A stretch of DNA of 64,000 bases from CAIWHR01 sp963734085 (lineage in GTDB: Bacteria > Pseudomonadota > Gammaproteobacteria > Burkholderiales > Casimicrobiaceae), in assembly GCA_963734085.1 (NCBI GenBank), contig CAVTFT010000009.1, positions 62,001 through 126,000 on the forward strand, written 5' to 3'. A model generated the notes under the pieces. It did not search any database, was not told where the DNA came from, and was given only the letters and a program-made list of their open reading frames with translations. This document shows, piece after piece, positions 46,610 to 54,565 of this stretch. Numbering within the stretch: the first letter of the stretch is position 1; each line of letters opens with the position of its first letter. A program made the position numbers and the translations under genes.

Positions 46610-47698
46610 CTATTTAGCGGCCGCGACCATGTAGTCGACGGCCGCCTTCACGTCGGCGTCGGGCAGGTCCTTGTTCCCGCCTTTCGGCGGCATCGCGCCC
46701 TTGCCGGTGAGCGCAACCTGGTAGAGCGTGTCGATCCCGGTCTTGATCCGCGGCGCCCACGCCGCCTTGTCGCCGAATTTCGGCGCACCGGCAACCCCGG
46801 CCCCGTGACAAACGACACACGTCGACTCGAAGATCTTCTTGCCGTCGGGTTTCGCCGCTCCAGCGGCCGGCGCGGCTGAAGCGGGCGCAGGCGCTGCCGG
46901 TGCCGGCGCGGAAGCGGGTTCCGCCACGATCGGCTTGTCGGCGCCCGAATTCATCATGTACTGGACCGCGCGGCCGATTTCGACGTCGGAGAGCTCTGCC
47001 ATCCCGCCGCGCGCGGGCATCCCCGCGTGGCCCTTGAGCGCCGAGCGCAACACCGCCTTGTACCCGCCCTTGGCGCGTTCGCGCCACGCGGCGCGATCGC
47101 CGATCTTCGGGGCGCCGCCTTCGCCGGTCTCGTGACATTTTCCGCAGGTCGCCTGCACGACCTGCTCGCCCGTGCGCTCGCTGCTGGCAGTCACCGCGAC
47201 TGGCGCGATCGTCGGAGGCTCCTTCCAGTTGGCGCCGCCCTTGTTCGCCATGTACGCGACCGCGCGCTCGACCTCGACGTTTTCGAGATCCGGGTTTCCG
47301 CCCTTCGCGGGCATCGCGCGGATTCCCTTCAGCGCGTGATCGACCGCCACCGGCTGTCCCTGCGCGATCACCTTCGCCCAGGCGGTCTTGTCGCCGAATT
47401 TCGGCGCGCCCGCGAGTCCGGCTTCGTGGCAGTTCTTACAGACCTGACCGTAGACCTGCTCACCGGTGAGCTGACCCTTGGGACCGCTCGGCGCCGCGAG
47501 CACCACCTCGCCCACCGGCTGGATTCGCTTGATGATCGCGCTTTCGTCCTCGTGCATGCCCTTGCTGCCGCTCGTGACGTATTGCGATATCAGTACGGCC
47601 ACGACGATCGGCACGATGAACGCAAACACGACGACGACGACGAGCTGCTTCCAGTTCTTGATCGGGGAGGCGTGCTGACGTTGTTGTTGCATGAGCAT
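46610..47698 (-). CDS. membrane-anchored tri-haem cytochrome c (three cytochrome c5-like domains)
   Basis: 362 residues. After a short cytoplasmic tail, residues ~18-40 form an uncleaved membrane anchor (LVVVVVFAFIVPIVVAVLI). Three repeated class I cytochrome domains follow with haem sites C87KNCH, C185GKCH and C294VVCH. Each is followed by a GAPKxGDxxAW segment and a distal methionine (e.g. GIRAMPAKGGN, HAGMPARGG, GAMPPKGGN). An Ala/Pro hinge separates domains 2 and 3. Periplasmic electron transfer is expected, perhaps to a terminal oxidase. The start may be ATG 47698 or ATG 47692. Confidence 0.92.
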   Translation of the reverse strand: MLMQQQRQHASPIKNWKQLVVVVVFAFIVPIVVAVLISQYVTSGSKGMHEDESAIIKRIQPVGEVVLAAPSGPKGQLTGEQVYGQVCKNCHEAGLAGAPKFGDKTAWAKVIAQGQPVAVDHALKGIRAMPAKGGNPDLENVEVERAVAYMANKGGANWKEPPTIAPVAVTASSERTGEQVVQATCGKCHETGEGGAPKIGDRAAWRERAKGGYKAVLRSALKGHAGMPARGGMAELSDVEIGRAVQYMMNSGADKPIVAEPASAPAPAAPAPASAAPAAGAAKPDGKKIFESTCVVCHGAGVAGAPKFGDKAAWAPRIKTGIDTLYQVALTGKGAMPPKGGNKDLPDADVKAAVDYMVAAAK

Positions 47699-47798
47699 TC
47701 CTGGTCCGGAGAGCGGGCGCAGCGGGGTAGGTGTGAAGGAAATCGTTCCGGGCGGGCCGTCTCGCGCGGCGTGCCGGACCCGGTCCGAACAACATGGG

Positions 47799-47827
47799 AT
47801 TATACCGGGCCGCTACCGGGCTCCCAA
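47799..47827 (-). promoter_or_regulatory. sigma-70 promoter of the tri-haem cytochrome gene
   Basis: On the minus strand, TTGGGA (47827-47822), a 17-bp spacer and a perfect TATAAT (47804-47799) lie ~100 bp upstream of the cytochrome start. This predicts a 5' leader of about 95 bases. Confidence 0.6.
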
Positions 47828-47874
47828 GCGCCGATGGACGCTCGTTCGACGTACACGGTAAAATGCCGGTCCGC

Positions 47875-47951
47875 GCGCCCGTAGCTCAGTTGGATAGAGT
47901 GTTGGTTTCCGAAGCCAAAGGTCACAGGTTCGACTCCTGTCGGGCGCGCCA
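47875..47951 (+). tRNA. tRNA-Arg (anticodon CCG)
   Basis: A full cloverleaf: acceptor GCGCCCG/CGGGCGC, D-arm GCTC/GAGT, anticodon stem TTGGT/GCCAA with loop TTCCGAA (anticodon CCG), T-arm ACAGG/CCTGT with TTCGACT loop, discriminator G and encoded CCA at 47949-47951. TAAAAT at 47859-47864 is a plausible -10 box. The 3' half is the attachment site of the island that follows. Confidence 0.96.
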
Positions 47952-47996
47952 TTTCCTTCAAGCAGCTATCCGGTTTTCCTTTCACTGTTGATCACC

Positions 47997-48040
47997 TGTG
48001 GCCCATCCATGGCCCATCTGTGGCCCATCCGTGGCCCACG
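47997..48040. repeat. four tandem 11-bp repeats next to the tRNA attachment site
   Basis: TGTGGCCCATC (47997-48007), CATGGCCCATC (48008-48018), TGTGGCCCATC (48019-48029) and CGTGGCCCACG (48030-48040). The spacing of one helical turn and the position 45 bp from the tRNA end suit arm-type binding sites of a tyrosine integrase, by inference. Confidence 0.7.
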
Positions 48041-48060
48041 CAAACACGCCGGACCTCACT

Positions 48061-48174
48061 AAACGACTGTTGGTCTAGTGGCCCATTTTCGAGAGCGGTG
48101 CGGCCAATGACTGTTGGCGTAGTAGCCCGTTCTCGAAGGCGGTGCGCTAAACGACCGTTGGTCTAACGGCCCTT
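48061..48174. repeat. ~44-bp imperfect tandem repeat, two and a half copies
   Basis: Copies start at 48061 (AAACGACTGTTGGTCTAGTG), 48106 (AATGACTGTTGGCGTAGTAG) and 48149 (AAACGACCGTTGGTCTAACG). Each continues with GGCCC or GCCCG, and the first two also share TCGA-GGCGGTGCG. The period is 43-45 bp. The array fills the space between the 11-bp repeats and the RHH gene, whose 3' end lies within the third copy. Confidence 0.65.
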
Positions 48175-48354
48175 CTTCGCGGCCGAGGCGCGCCTTGCCT
48201 TCCCGCTCCTACCGAGGTACGCGTCGAGCGCCAGGCGCGCGATGTCGGATCGAGTAGGGATATAGCCTAGCTTCTTTTGCAGTTCGATCCGCTTGCCATC
48301 GATGGCTTGCTCCAGCTCCTTGTCGATCCGCAGGTTGAGCTGAATTCGTTCCAT
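48163..48354 (-). CDS. small ribbon-helix-helix-type DNA-binding protein
   Basis: 63 residues: MERIQLNLRIDKELEQAIDG, then KRIELQKKLGYIPTRSDIAR and a basic tail ending AAKKGR. A short beta strand followed by two helices with an Arc/CopG-like spacing suggests an RHH regulator or accessory factor. AAGGA lies directly before the ATG at 48354. It is the gene nearest the attachment site; a role in controlling excision or the neighbouring excisionase promoter is inferred from position. Confidence 0.65.
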   Translation of the reverse strand: MERIQLNLRIDKELEQAIDGKRIELQKKLGYIPTRSDIARLALDAYLGRSGKARRASAAKKGR

Positions 48355-48409
48355 TCCTTCGCTCCGAGGGTTGACACCGGCCGATTCTAGGCTCGGACCT
48401 CACCGGCGT

Positions 48410-51400
48410 CTAGGTGGCTAGGGCGCTGCCTGACAGACGAGTTGACAGAGAGACGACCTGCGATACGCTCCATATGTGTCTAGTCGATAGACGACTAGCT
48501 AACGTATGGAGGTATCGATGGAAGACGAGTACATCACCACCCAGCAACTGGCTTCGCGTATCAATTACGATGAACGGACCATCCGGGAGTCGTGGAAAGA
48601 CAGCGTCCTGTTGGAGGGCGTGCATTACATCAGGCCGTTTGGTGGCAGGAAGATCCTGTTCCTGTGGTCCGCCATCGAACGCGACATGGCCACCTGGTCC
48701 AAGGAGCGCTCGGTCGGAATCCCCATGGCCAACGGCGGGGCGTGCCATGAGTAGCGTTCGCCTCCTCAAGCGCAAGGGGACGCTTTTCTTCGACTTCCGG
48801 GTCCGCGGCGTCCGCTGCCGGGAATATACTGCGCGGTCAACCGCACCCTGGCTCAAGCGGCGCACGGGCTCGCCGGCCAATGCCTTGCGCATGGCAACGT
48901 TCACGGTCTGCCGCGCGTCGGCGGAACGCTTTTGCGCGGCCTGGGCACGAAGCGTGCTGCCGAGCTCGATCGGCAAGAGAGCGGTCTTGCGCAACAACAC
49001 TCCGGGACTCACCGGGGCAGCGCTGCGCGGAAGCGGGCTCGGCAACGCCTGCCAGGTCACTCCTTTCAAGAATGCGTCCAGGGACTCGCGCAAACCACCA
49101 AAGGCCTGCGGCGAGCGCGCGGACGTGCTGCCGAAGGCTGGCACGTTGTGCTCGATATGGCCGAGCATCTCGCGCAGCAGTTCGGGGTCCCAGCGCTGAC
49201 CTGCACCGGTCCCGGCCACGGTATGGCGGAGCACGTTCTGCCGTAGGCCAGCCAGGTGGTCGAGACTGCGACCGAGTTCGGCCGCACCGATGCGCTGCCA
49301 GTCGGTCCCGTTGTCCTGAAGGAGAAAAAAGAGCGGCATCGCGCGGGGCCCGGAGGGCGAGACGACAGTTTGGAGCTTCGCCGCGAGTTCGGGCGCGAAG
49401 GACTGAGAGGCGGCGACGAGCGAATGGAGGTGATCCAGATACCGGCGCAGCTGCGCCGTGACCATGGGCGCAAGCGGTACCAGTCGCCCGGCTTTGCCCG
49501 GGTGGCTCTGCTTGTCGTTGACGACGATCCAGCCACCTTCGAGGTCAATGACATCGAGGCTTTCCGCGGGGTCGGTCACCGGGCGGTGGCCGGTCGCTGC
49601 CATCAGCATCCACAGCGTGTACAGACCATAGGCGTTGTGCGCTTCGACCAGATTGCGGGGCGCGGCGCGCTTGACGCGTTCTTTGAGCCCGGCGACAAAA
49701 CTCTTGAGGACCTCGGGCTTGGGTAGGAGCTGGCTTCCTGCGTATTGATTCGGCGTGGTCGCGGGATCCAGGGCTTGCTGACCGGTACCAAATATCTGGC
49801 GGCACGCACGTGTATACGCTTGCTGCAACGTCCCGATCGGGATGGCCGCGTAGTAGGCCGCAATCGGCGCGACATCTTCGTCGCTGCCGGCGACATAATG
49901 GACCATCGCCTCGTCTTGAGTGACGGCCGACACTTCGACCGCCAGCGCAGCACTGATCCGCCCGTGGGTCAGTCGCGCATTGGGATGACTGCGGCGCAGT
50001 GGCTCAAGCCAGGTGGAAAGAAACTCGACTGCGGAGTCTGCGCTGCAACCCACGAGCTCACCGACGCTCCTCGCACTGGGGCGCAACGTCGTTGCCTTGG
50101 CCAATGCGGAGGCAACCGGCTGCGGCAGCGGAAATCGGATGTGGCTCGTTGAATCGACCAGTAGTGCCCGTTGCTGCGGTTCCGGCGTATACGCTTGCGG
50201 CGGACGCCGCACCGGTTTGACCCAGATACCGGACGGCTCGAAATGCTCTGCGTCGAATTCGCCCGAAGCAATCGGTACGCCGGCCAATGTCGTGACACGC
50301 ATGCCGGTCGAGAGCGCCAGGAGCGAAAAAAGGGCGTTCGCCGCCATGGGGCTGCTCCCGTTCGCGGCCGCCACGCCAGAGCGCACCACAATGTCGAGTT
50401 CAAACGCATTCAGGTGATCCCACGACCAACGGAGCGTTTGCCCAATCTCGGCGATACGGTAGGCGGTGTGCCGGTCATCGAACCTGGCCACCGTCGCGGG
50501 CGCTTCAGCTTCGAGCGCAGCCGTTGCAGGAGTGAAGGCGAGTTCGTGCTGGACGGGTTCCGGGACGGAAGTGTCTTCCGGTTCGAATTCGAGGAGCGTG
50601 CTGATCTCGGGAACGGCCCGCTCGTTAGAGGAGGGGGACACACGTTCGTCAACGCCTCGTGCCTGCGGGCGCTTGAGGACGACTCCGGTGGTACGGGTCG
50701 AGATTGGCGGCGCGGCACGCTCACGATAGCGACCCGCCGGCTCGATCAGCCGACCGAAATCCCGAATCAGACCGATGAGTGCGGTGAGAAACGCGACCTG
50801 CGCGGGACCGTGGCGGCGCGCGTGCTCGAGTTCCGTGCGGCGGCCCTCAGCATAGGACAGTGCCGCGAGAAGCCACCGTTCCGGGGCGTCGTCAGGATCC
50901 GGCAGCCGTCGCACCAGATCGGCCCACGGATGCGGCAGTGTCTGGGCCTTTCTCAGGCCGTCGGCTACCACCTTGAGCCGGGCTGAGCGGTCCGTTTCGA
51001 ATATGACCCCAAGCAGCACGAACGAGCGCAGCGCGACAATCCGCGAGACGATGGTCTGATCACTGATCTCGGTCGTGAAGCAGCAAAGGAGCGGGAACTC
51101 GGCGGGCGATCCGCTGCAGCGGTGCGTGCCGAACTGAGCGTTGGCAAGTTTCAGGCGCGCTGCCTCAGGAATTCCCCGAAGGGCCGCGTTGACGGCCTGG
51201 ATAACCGGGCGAACCTTGGCAACGGGGGCGAGACTTCCGAAGCCGAGGCTGTCGGCCATTGCCATCACCGCGTTGAGCGATAATGCGAGCGCGAAGCTGG
51301 CACCCGGATCTTCGCTCAAGCGAAAGGCTGTCGTGATCCTCAGCCAGATCTTCGGATCTCCCGCGGTTTCGGCGAGGTGATCGATGTAGGCGATGAGCTT

Positions 51401-51487
51401 CACCCGCGAGCTCGGGGTGGGCCAAGGATCCAGATGGGGTGCTTGAGCGGCCAAAGTCTTTGACGCCTTTATGCGCGACCTTGGCAA
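48410..51487 (-). CDS. large tyrosine-recombinase-like protein with antisense read-through C-terminus
   Basis: A 1025-codon frame starting TTG 51487. Residues ~1-610 resemble nothing I can name. Residues ~620-790 look like a tyrosine-recombinase catalytic fold: TLWMLMAATGHRPVTDP (box I Arg), NDKQSHPGKAGRLVPL (beta-hairpin Lys), RQNVLRHTVAG and LREMLGHIEHNVPAFG. The usual HxxR reads NVLR, and the expected tyrosine after LGH is replaced by FG, so strand cleavage is doubtful. The last ~140 residues are antisense to the excisionase and truncated integrase, meaning the original stop was lost at a junction near 48834. It may be inactive, or a non-catalytic DNA-binding partner. Confidence 0.6.
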   Translation of the reverse strand: MPRSRIKASKTLAAQAPHLDPWPTPSSRVKLIAYIDHLAETAGDPKIWLRITTAFRLSEDPGASFALALSLNAVMAMADSLGFGSLAPVAKVRPVIQAVNAALRGIPEAARLKLANAQFGTHRCSGSPAEFPLLCCFTTEISDQTIVSRIVALRSFVLLGVIFETDRSARLKVVADGLRKAQTLPHPWADLVRRLPDPDDAPERWLLAALSYAEGRRTELEHARRHGPAQVAFLTALIGLIRDFGRLIEPAGRYRERAAPPISTRTTGVVLKRPQARGVDERVSPSSNERAVPEISTLLEFEPEDTSVPEPVQHELAFTPATAALEAEAPATVARFDDRHTAYRIAEIGQTLRWSWDHLNAFELDIVVRSGVAAANGSSPMAANALFSLLALSTGMRVTTLAGVPIASGEFDAEHFEPSGIWVKPVRRPPQAYTPEPQQRALLVDSTSHIRFPLPQPVASALAKATTLRPSARSVGELVGCSADSAVEFLSTWLEPLRRSHPNARLTHGRISAALAVEVSAVTQDEAMVHYVAGSDEDVAPIAAYYAAIPIGTLQQAYTRACRQIFGTGQQALDPATTPNQYAGSQLLPKPEVLKSFVAGLKERVKRAAPRNLVEAHNAYGLYTLWMLMAATGHRPVTDPAESLDVIDLEGGWIVVNDKQSHPGKAGRLVPLAPMVTAQLRRYLDHLHSLVAASQSFAPELAAKLQTVVSPSGPRAMPLFFLLQDNGTDWQRIGAAELGRSLDHLAGLRQNVLRHTVAGTGAGQRWDPELLREMLGHIEHNVPAFGSTSARSPQAFGGLRESLDAFLKGVTWQALPSPLPRSAAPVSPGVLLRKTALLPIELGSTLRAQAAQKRSADARQTVNVAMRKALAGEPVRRLSQGAVDRAVYSRQRTPRTRKSKKSVPLRLRRRTLLMARPAVGHGDSDRALLGPGGHVAFDGGPQEQDLPATKRPDVMHALQQDAVFPRLPDGPFIVIDTRSQLLGGDVLVFHRYLHTLASRLSTRHIWSVSQVVSLSTRLSGSALAT
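48442..48498 (+). promoter_or_regulatory. promoter and operator-like palindrome of the excisionase gene
   Basis: TTGACA (48442-48447) with a TACGCT -10-like box 16 bp downstream precedes a perfect 7-bp inverted repeat, CTAGTCG (48480-48486) / CGACTAG (48492-48498). CTAGTCG also occurs at 55003-55009 in the right-hand repeat copy. The palindrome is a plausible regulator site. Confidence 0.45.
48518..48754 (+). CDS. excisionase-like helix-turn-helix protein
   Basis: 78 residues from ATG 48518, placed 5 bp after GGAGG. ITTQQLASRINYDERTIRES is a winged-helix/MerR-like recognition segment, followed by VHYIRPFGGRKILFLWSAIE. Such proteins usually precede tyrosine integrases carrying an arm DNA-binding domain and act as directionality factors. 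Its stop overlaps the next gene by 8 bp (ATGAGTAG), the coupling expected for xis-int. The minus-strand recombinase-like frame runs antisense through it. Confidence 0.7.
   Translation: MEDEYITTQQLASRINYDERTIRESWKDSVLLEGVHYIRPFGGRKILFLWSAIERDMATWSKERSVGIPMANGGACHE
48747..48833 (+). pseudogene. tyrosine integrase, truncated to the start of the arm DNA-binding domain
   Basis: 29 codons: MSSVRLLKRKGTLFFDFRVR followed by GVRCREYTA. This is the start of the DUF3596-type arm-binding domain of phage-like integrases (GxLxFDFRYRGxRCREYT). After 48833 the frame continues but reads the antisense of the recombinase-like gene and loses all resemblance. The break is therefore a DNA junction, not a point mutation. 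Confidence 0.75.
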
Positions 51488-51537
51488 GTCCAGACGAGCT
51501 CGGGTCGATGTTAGGCGTTGTCAGTCGACAATAGATG
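51420..51537. repeat. 118-bp imperfect direct repeat, left copy
   Basis: Begins GGCCAAGGATC and includes GGCCAAAGTCTTTGACG, GCGACCTTGGC and a TTGTC/GACAA mini-palindrome. It covers the first ~23 codons and the upstream region of the recombinase-like gene. The partner copy is at 54913-55030. The two copies bracket the primase-helicase and toxin-antitoxin genes. Confidence 0.65.
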
Positions 51538-51580
51538 GTTCTCTCGACCAGGTCTTCTCAGTGGCTTGTGAACCTTCCTC

Positions 51581-54136
51581 TCAAGCAAAGTCCTCGTTAC
51601 GGTCGAGTTCGGCAAGCACGTCCTCGTCGTACTCGACCATTGTTTCGTCCGCGGGCTCGGCGTATCCGAGCGGCGCCTCCCCCCGCGCGTAGCCGATCGC
51701 GCGGTAGCCTCGAAGGCGTTTCTCGAACATCCGCAGCAACATCGGAACTTCGCGGTCAACATAGTCGAAGATGCGAATGTCGCGCTTGCCGGGGTGCAGG
51801 CGATGCAGCCGCCCGGTGTATTGGACGAGGGTCCCCTTCCAGGACACGGGCAGCGCCAGGAAAAGCGTATCGAGCCGCGGATCGTCGAACCCCTCGCCAA
51901 TGTACCGGCCAGTGGCGAGCAGCAGCCGTTCCTCAGCGGCAGGGATGGCGGCAAGCCGGTCGCGTACGTCGCGGGCGGCCTTGGTTCCCATTCCTCCCCA
52001 CAGGACGACCAGATGCCGCGCAAACGGTCGGAGCTTGCTCGCGAAGTACTCGAGGTGGTCCCTGCGCTCGGTCAGCAGGATCGGGGAGCGCCCGTCTACG
52101 AGGGCTCCGATGACGTCGTTGAGGATCATGGCGTTGCGGGTCTCGTCCTGCGCCAGCGCGCCATAGAGACCCTGGATCCCTCCGTCGGCGGCAGCGGTCG
52201 ACGGACGGAAGCTCGTCTCGCGCACGATGAGCGTGTGCTCGAACGGGCGCTGGCTCGCCTCGGTCTTTGCGTTCACCGTGAAGCGTACCGGGCCAAGCTG
52301 CATTTGGGTTATCGGATGGCGTCCATCGCGTCGCTGGGGCGTTGCGGTCAGCCCGACGACGTACCGCGCCTTGGCCGACGCCAGCACGCGCTCGAACGAG
52401 ACCGCCGGGAGATGCTGGCACTCGTCAACGATAACTTGCCCGTAACTGGCCACGAGATCCACCACCGACTCCTTGCGCACCAGGCTCTGGATCATCGCGA
52501 CGTCGATCCTGCCGGTGGGGTTGCGCTTTCCCGCACCGATCTGCCCGATCAACTTGGGGTCGACACCCAGGAACACGGAGAGTTGCGCTCGCCACTGGTC
52601 GAGCAGCGGTCTTCGGTGCACCAGGACCAACGTGCTGCAGGCACGGGCGGCCACCAGGTACGTGCCAATGACGGTCTTGCCGACGCCAGGAGGGGCGACG
52701 AGAACGCCGCAGTCGCTCGCGAGAAGCGCGCGGGCTGCCTGATCCTGAACCGGCGTGAGCGTTCCGAGGAAGGGCAGCGCAATCGGCTCCCCGGTGACGC
52801 GCTCGTCGAGGACATCGAGAGCGACGCCGAGACCGCGGAGCAACTCCTCGAGATCGGTCCTGCAGCCTCGCGGCAGCGCGACATGCTGCGGGAGATCTTC
52901 GGCGCAGGAGATCACCCGCGGGGTGAGCGCAGTCGACAGCCGCATGCTCTGCTTCTTGTAGAACTCCGGATTCTGGAAGGCCGCAATACGCTTGATCTGG
53001 TCGAGCAACGGCGAGGGCAGACCTGCCTTGGCGACGAAGAGCCTCTGCGAGAGCACGGCTGACACTCGATTCGGGAGGGGCCCGGTAATGCGCGGTGATC
53101 GCGGCTTCCCAGATGGCAGCCGCGTCCACGGTGCAGCGTCCTCGGCGTCGGCCACTTCCGTCATGCGAACGCCGACGACGCTTCCCGCGCGACTCGCGTC
53201 GGACGCGATCCGCTCCACCGTCAGCGCGTCAATGCGCTGGATGGACGCAAGGTGCACCCATTGCTGCTCGTCGGGGAACGCGATAAGGTCGTCGTTGAGA
53301 AAGACCGAGTTGCCCTCCCGCCTCGGTCCGTGTTGGAGCGGCAGGGCGATCAGGTTTCCGAAACCACCGCGCGGCATCGTGTCCTGGCTGGGAAACAGCC
53401 GGTCGTACGAGTCCATGCCAAGCTCGTGCCGGGTGGCCATCGTCTCGGTGATGAGGTGGCAACCCATCTTGCGAGCCGTCGCCGCTGCGACGGGGGTCGC
53501 AAAGAAGAACCAGACATGCGCTCCGTTGCCCGAGCGTGAGCGCTCAACCGCCACCGGCAGCCCCAGTCGACGGCTCGTCTGCACGAATGCACGTACGTCG
53601 TCCATCCACGCGCTCTTGTCGAAGTCGACTGCCAGGAACCAGCAGGTCTCGTCTTCTTGCATCGGATAGACGCCCATCACATGCTGGCCCTTCAGGTGGC
53701 CAATCACGGCGGCGTCATCGACGGGCTTGAACGCCTGCCGGGTGCAATCACCGCATTTCACCTTGGGGAGCTCGCAGACACCGGGCACGAACTTGTTCGA
53801 GCACGCCGGGGCATAACCTGGCTTGCCCGTCTTCCTGCTGACGTAGCGCGTCGGGTAGAGGTCCGAACGACCGCGAAAGAGCTGCCGGAACAGCTTCACC
53901 TTGTCGGCTGGTGTGCGGGGGGCAAGCCCCGACAGCGGCTCGGGAGCCATGGGCCGAGGAACCGCATCACGCGCCGCGAGCTCGTTTCGAAGCGTAGCGA
54001 TTCGGGCTTTCGCCGCGGTACCCTGCGCTTCGATCCGCTCGAGGTCCGACTCTGCCTTCGCAAGCTCGATGACGAGTGGGTCACGAGGTGCGGTAGGCGC
54101 GCCATTCTGAGACCGTTCTTTGCGAGGCGCTTTCAC
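51581..54136 (-). CDS. archaeo-eukaryotic primase-polymerase / SF2 helicase fusion (TOTE conflict-system type)
   Basis: 851 residues from GTG 54136 (GGAG 7-8 bp upstream). A short coiled coil (~15-50) is followed by an AEP domain (~77-270) with KLFRQLFRGRSDLYPTRYV, four cysteines at ~110-130 (CSNKFVPGVCELPKVKCGDC), catalytic FLAVDFDKSAW, ERSRSGNGAHVWFFF and GNLIALPLQ. An SF2 helicase occupies ~470-810, with APPGVGKT (~480), VDECQH (~572), GLTATPQRR (~596) and QYTGRLHRLHPGK (~775). AEP domains of this sequence type define TOTE conflict systems, thought to act in anti-phage defence. No nuclease domain is recognisable in the chain. The recombinase-like gene is downstream on the same strand after ~93 bp. 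Confidence 0.85.
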   Translation of the reverse strand: MKAPRKERSQNGAPTAPRDPLVIELAKAESDLERIEAQGTAAKARIATLRNELAARDAVPRPMAPEPLSGLAPRTPADKVKLFRQLFRGRSDLYPTRYVSRKTGKPGYAPACSNKFVPGVCELPKVKCGDCTRQAFKPVDDAAVIGHLKGQHVMGVYPMQEDETCWFLAVDFDKSAWMDDVRAFVQTSRRLGLPVAVERSRSGNGAHVWFFFATPVAAATARKMGCHLITETMATRHELGMDSYDRLFPSQDTMPRGGFGNLIALPLQHGPRREGNSVFLNDDLIAFPDEQQWVHLASIQRIDALTVERIASDASRAGSVVGVRMTEVADAEDAAPWTRLPSGKPRSPRITGPLPNRVSAVLSQRLFVAKAGLPSPLLDQIKRIAAFQNPEFYKKQSMRLSTALTPRVISCAEDLPQHVALPRGCRTDLEELLRGLGVALDVLDERVTGEPIALPFLGTLTPVQDQAARALLASDCGVLVAPPGVGKTVIGTYLVAARACSTLVLVHRRPLLDQWRAQLSVFLGVDPKLIGQIGAGKRNPTGRIDVAMIQSLVRKESVVDLVASYGQVIVDECQHLPAVSFERVLASAKARYVVGLTATPQRRDGRHPITQMQLGPVRFTVNAKTEASQRPFEHTLIVRETSFRPSTAAADGGIQGLYGALAQDETRNAMILNDVIGALVDGRSPILLTERRDHLEYFASKLRPFARHLVVLWGGMGTKAARDVRDRLAAIPAAEERLLLATGRYIGEGFDDPRLDTLFLALPVSWKGTLVQYTGRLHRLHPGKRDIRIFDYVDREVPMLLRMFEKRLRGYRAIGYARGEAPLGYAEPADETMVEYDEDVLAELDRNEDFA

Positions 54137-54334
54137 TCGAACATCTCCGCAATCCAGATTCGGAACGCGTCGCAAGGCGGGGACCGGCCAAGATGATAGT
54201 CGCCGCCCAGATCCCCACAGTACGTCTGAATGACGCAAAACCGCTCAAAATTCATGGACCAGCCACATGTCGTTCCTCCGGCCACGCGTGTCTGGTAGCA
54301 TGAACTCTTGAACCTACTCGATGAGTTGAATGCT

Positions 54335-54565
54335 ATGGGTACATCCCTCAAATCATTGGGCATCGACCGTCTTCCGGTTGAGGAACGTTTAGCCTTGGTC
54401 GAGGATATCTGGGACAGTATCGCGGCCGATAGTGCTGCACTGCCGCTGACCGATGCCCAGCGCGCCGAGCTTGATCGCCGACTCGCCGACCATGAAACTA
54501 ACCCGGACGATGTCGTTCCATGGGAAGAACTTAGAGGTTCGATTACTGAACGCCTGAAGAGATGA
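54335..54565 (+). CDS. addiction-module antitoxin, Unstab_antitox family
   Basis: 76 residues: SLKSLGIDRLPVEERLALVE, DIWDSIAAD, ALPLTDAQRAELDRRLADHE and NPDDVVPWEELRG match this small antitoxin family almost throughout. The family pairs with RelE/ParE-like toxins. ATG 54335 is preferred; a TTG at 54308 would add nine residues. It ends overlapping the toxin start as ATGA. Confidence 0.88.
   Translation: MGTSLKSLGIDRLPVEERLALVEDIWDSIAADSAALPLTDAQRAELDRRLADHETNPDDVVPWEELRGSITERLKR

Noticed and set aside
47997..48174. CRISPR array
   Set aside because: Units are contiguous (11 bp) or simply tandem (~44 bp) without distinct repeats and unique spacers, and no cas genes are nearby.
48834..49199. 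Continuation of the plus-strand integrase frame
   Set aside because: After 48833 the translation loses integrase similarity and is antisense to the recombinase-like gene.
51510..51537. Integron attC-like site (GTTAGGC core)
   Set aside because: The heptamer fits the core consensus, but no matching inverse core at the right distance and no IntI-type integrase are present; the longer 118-bp repeat explains the segment better.
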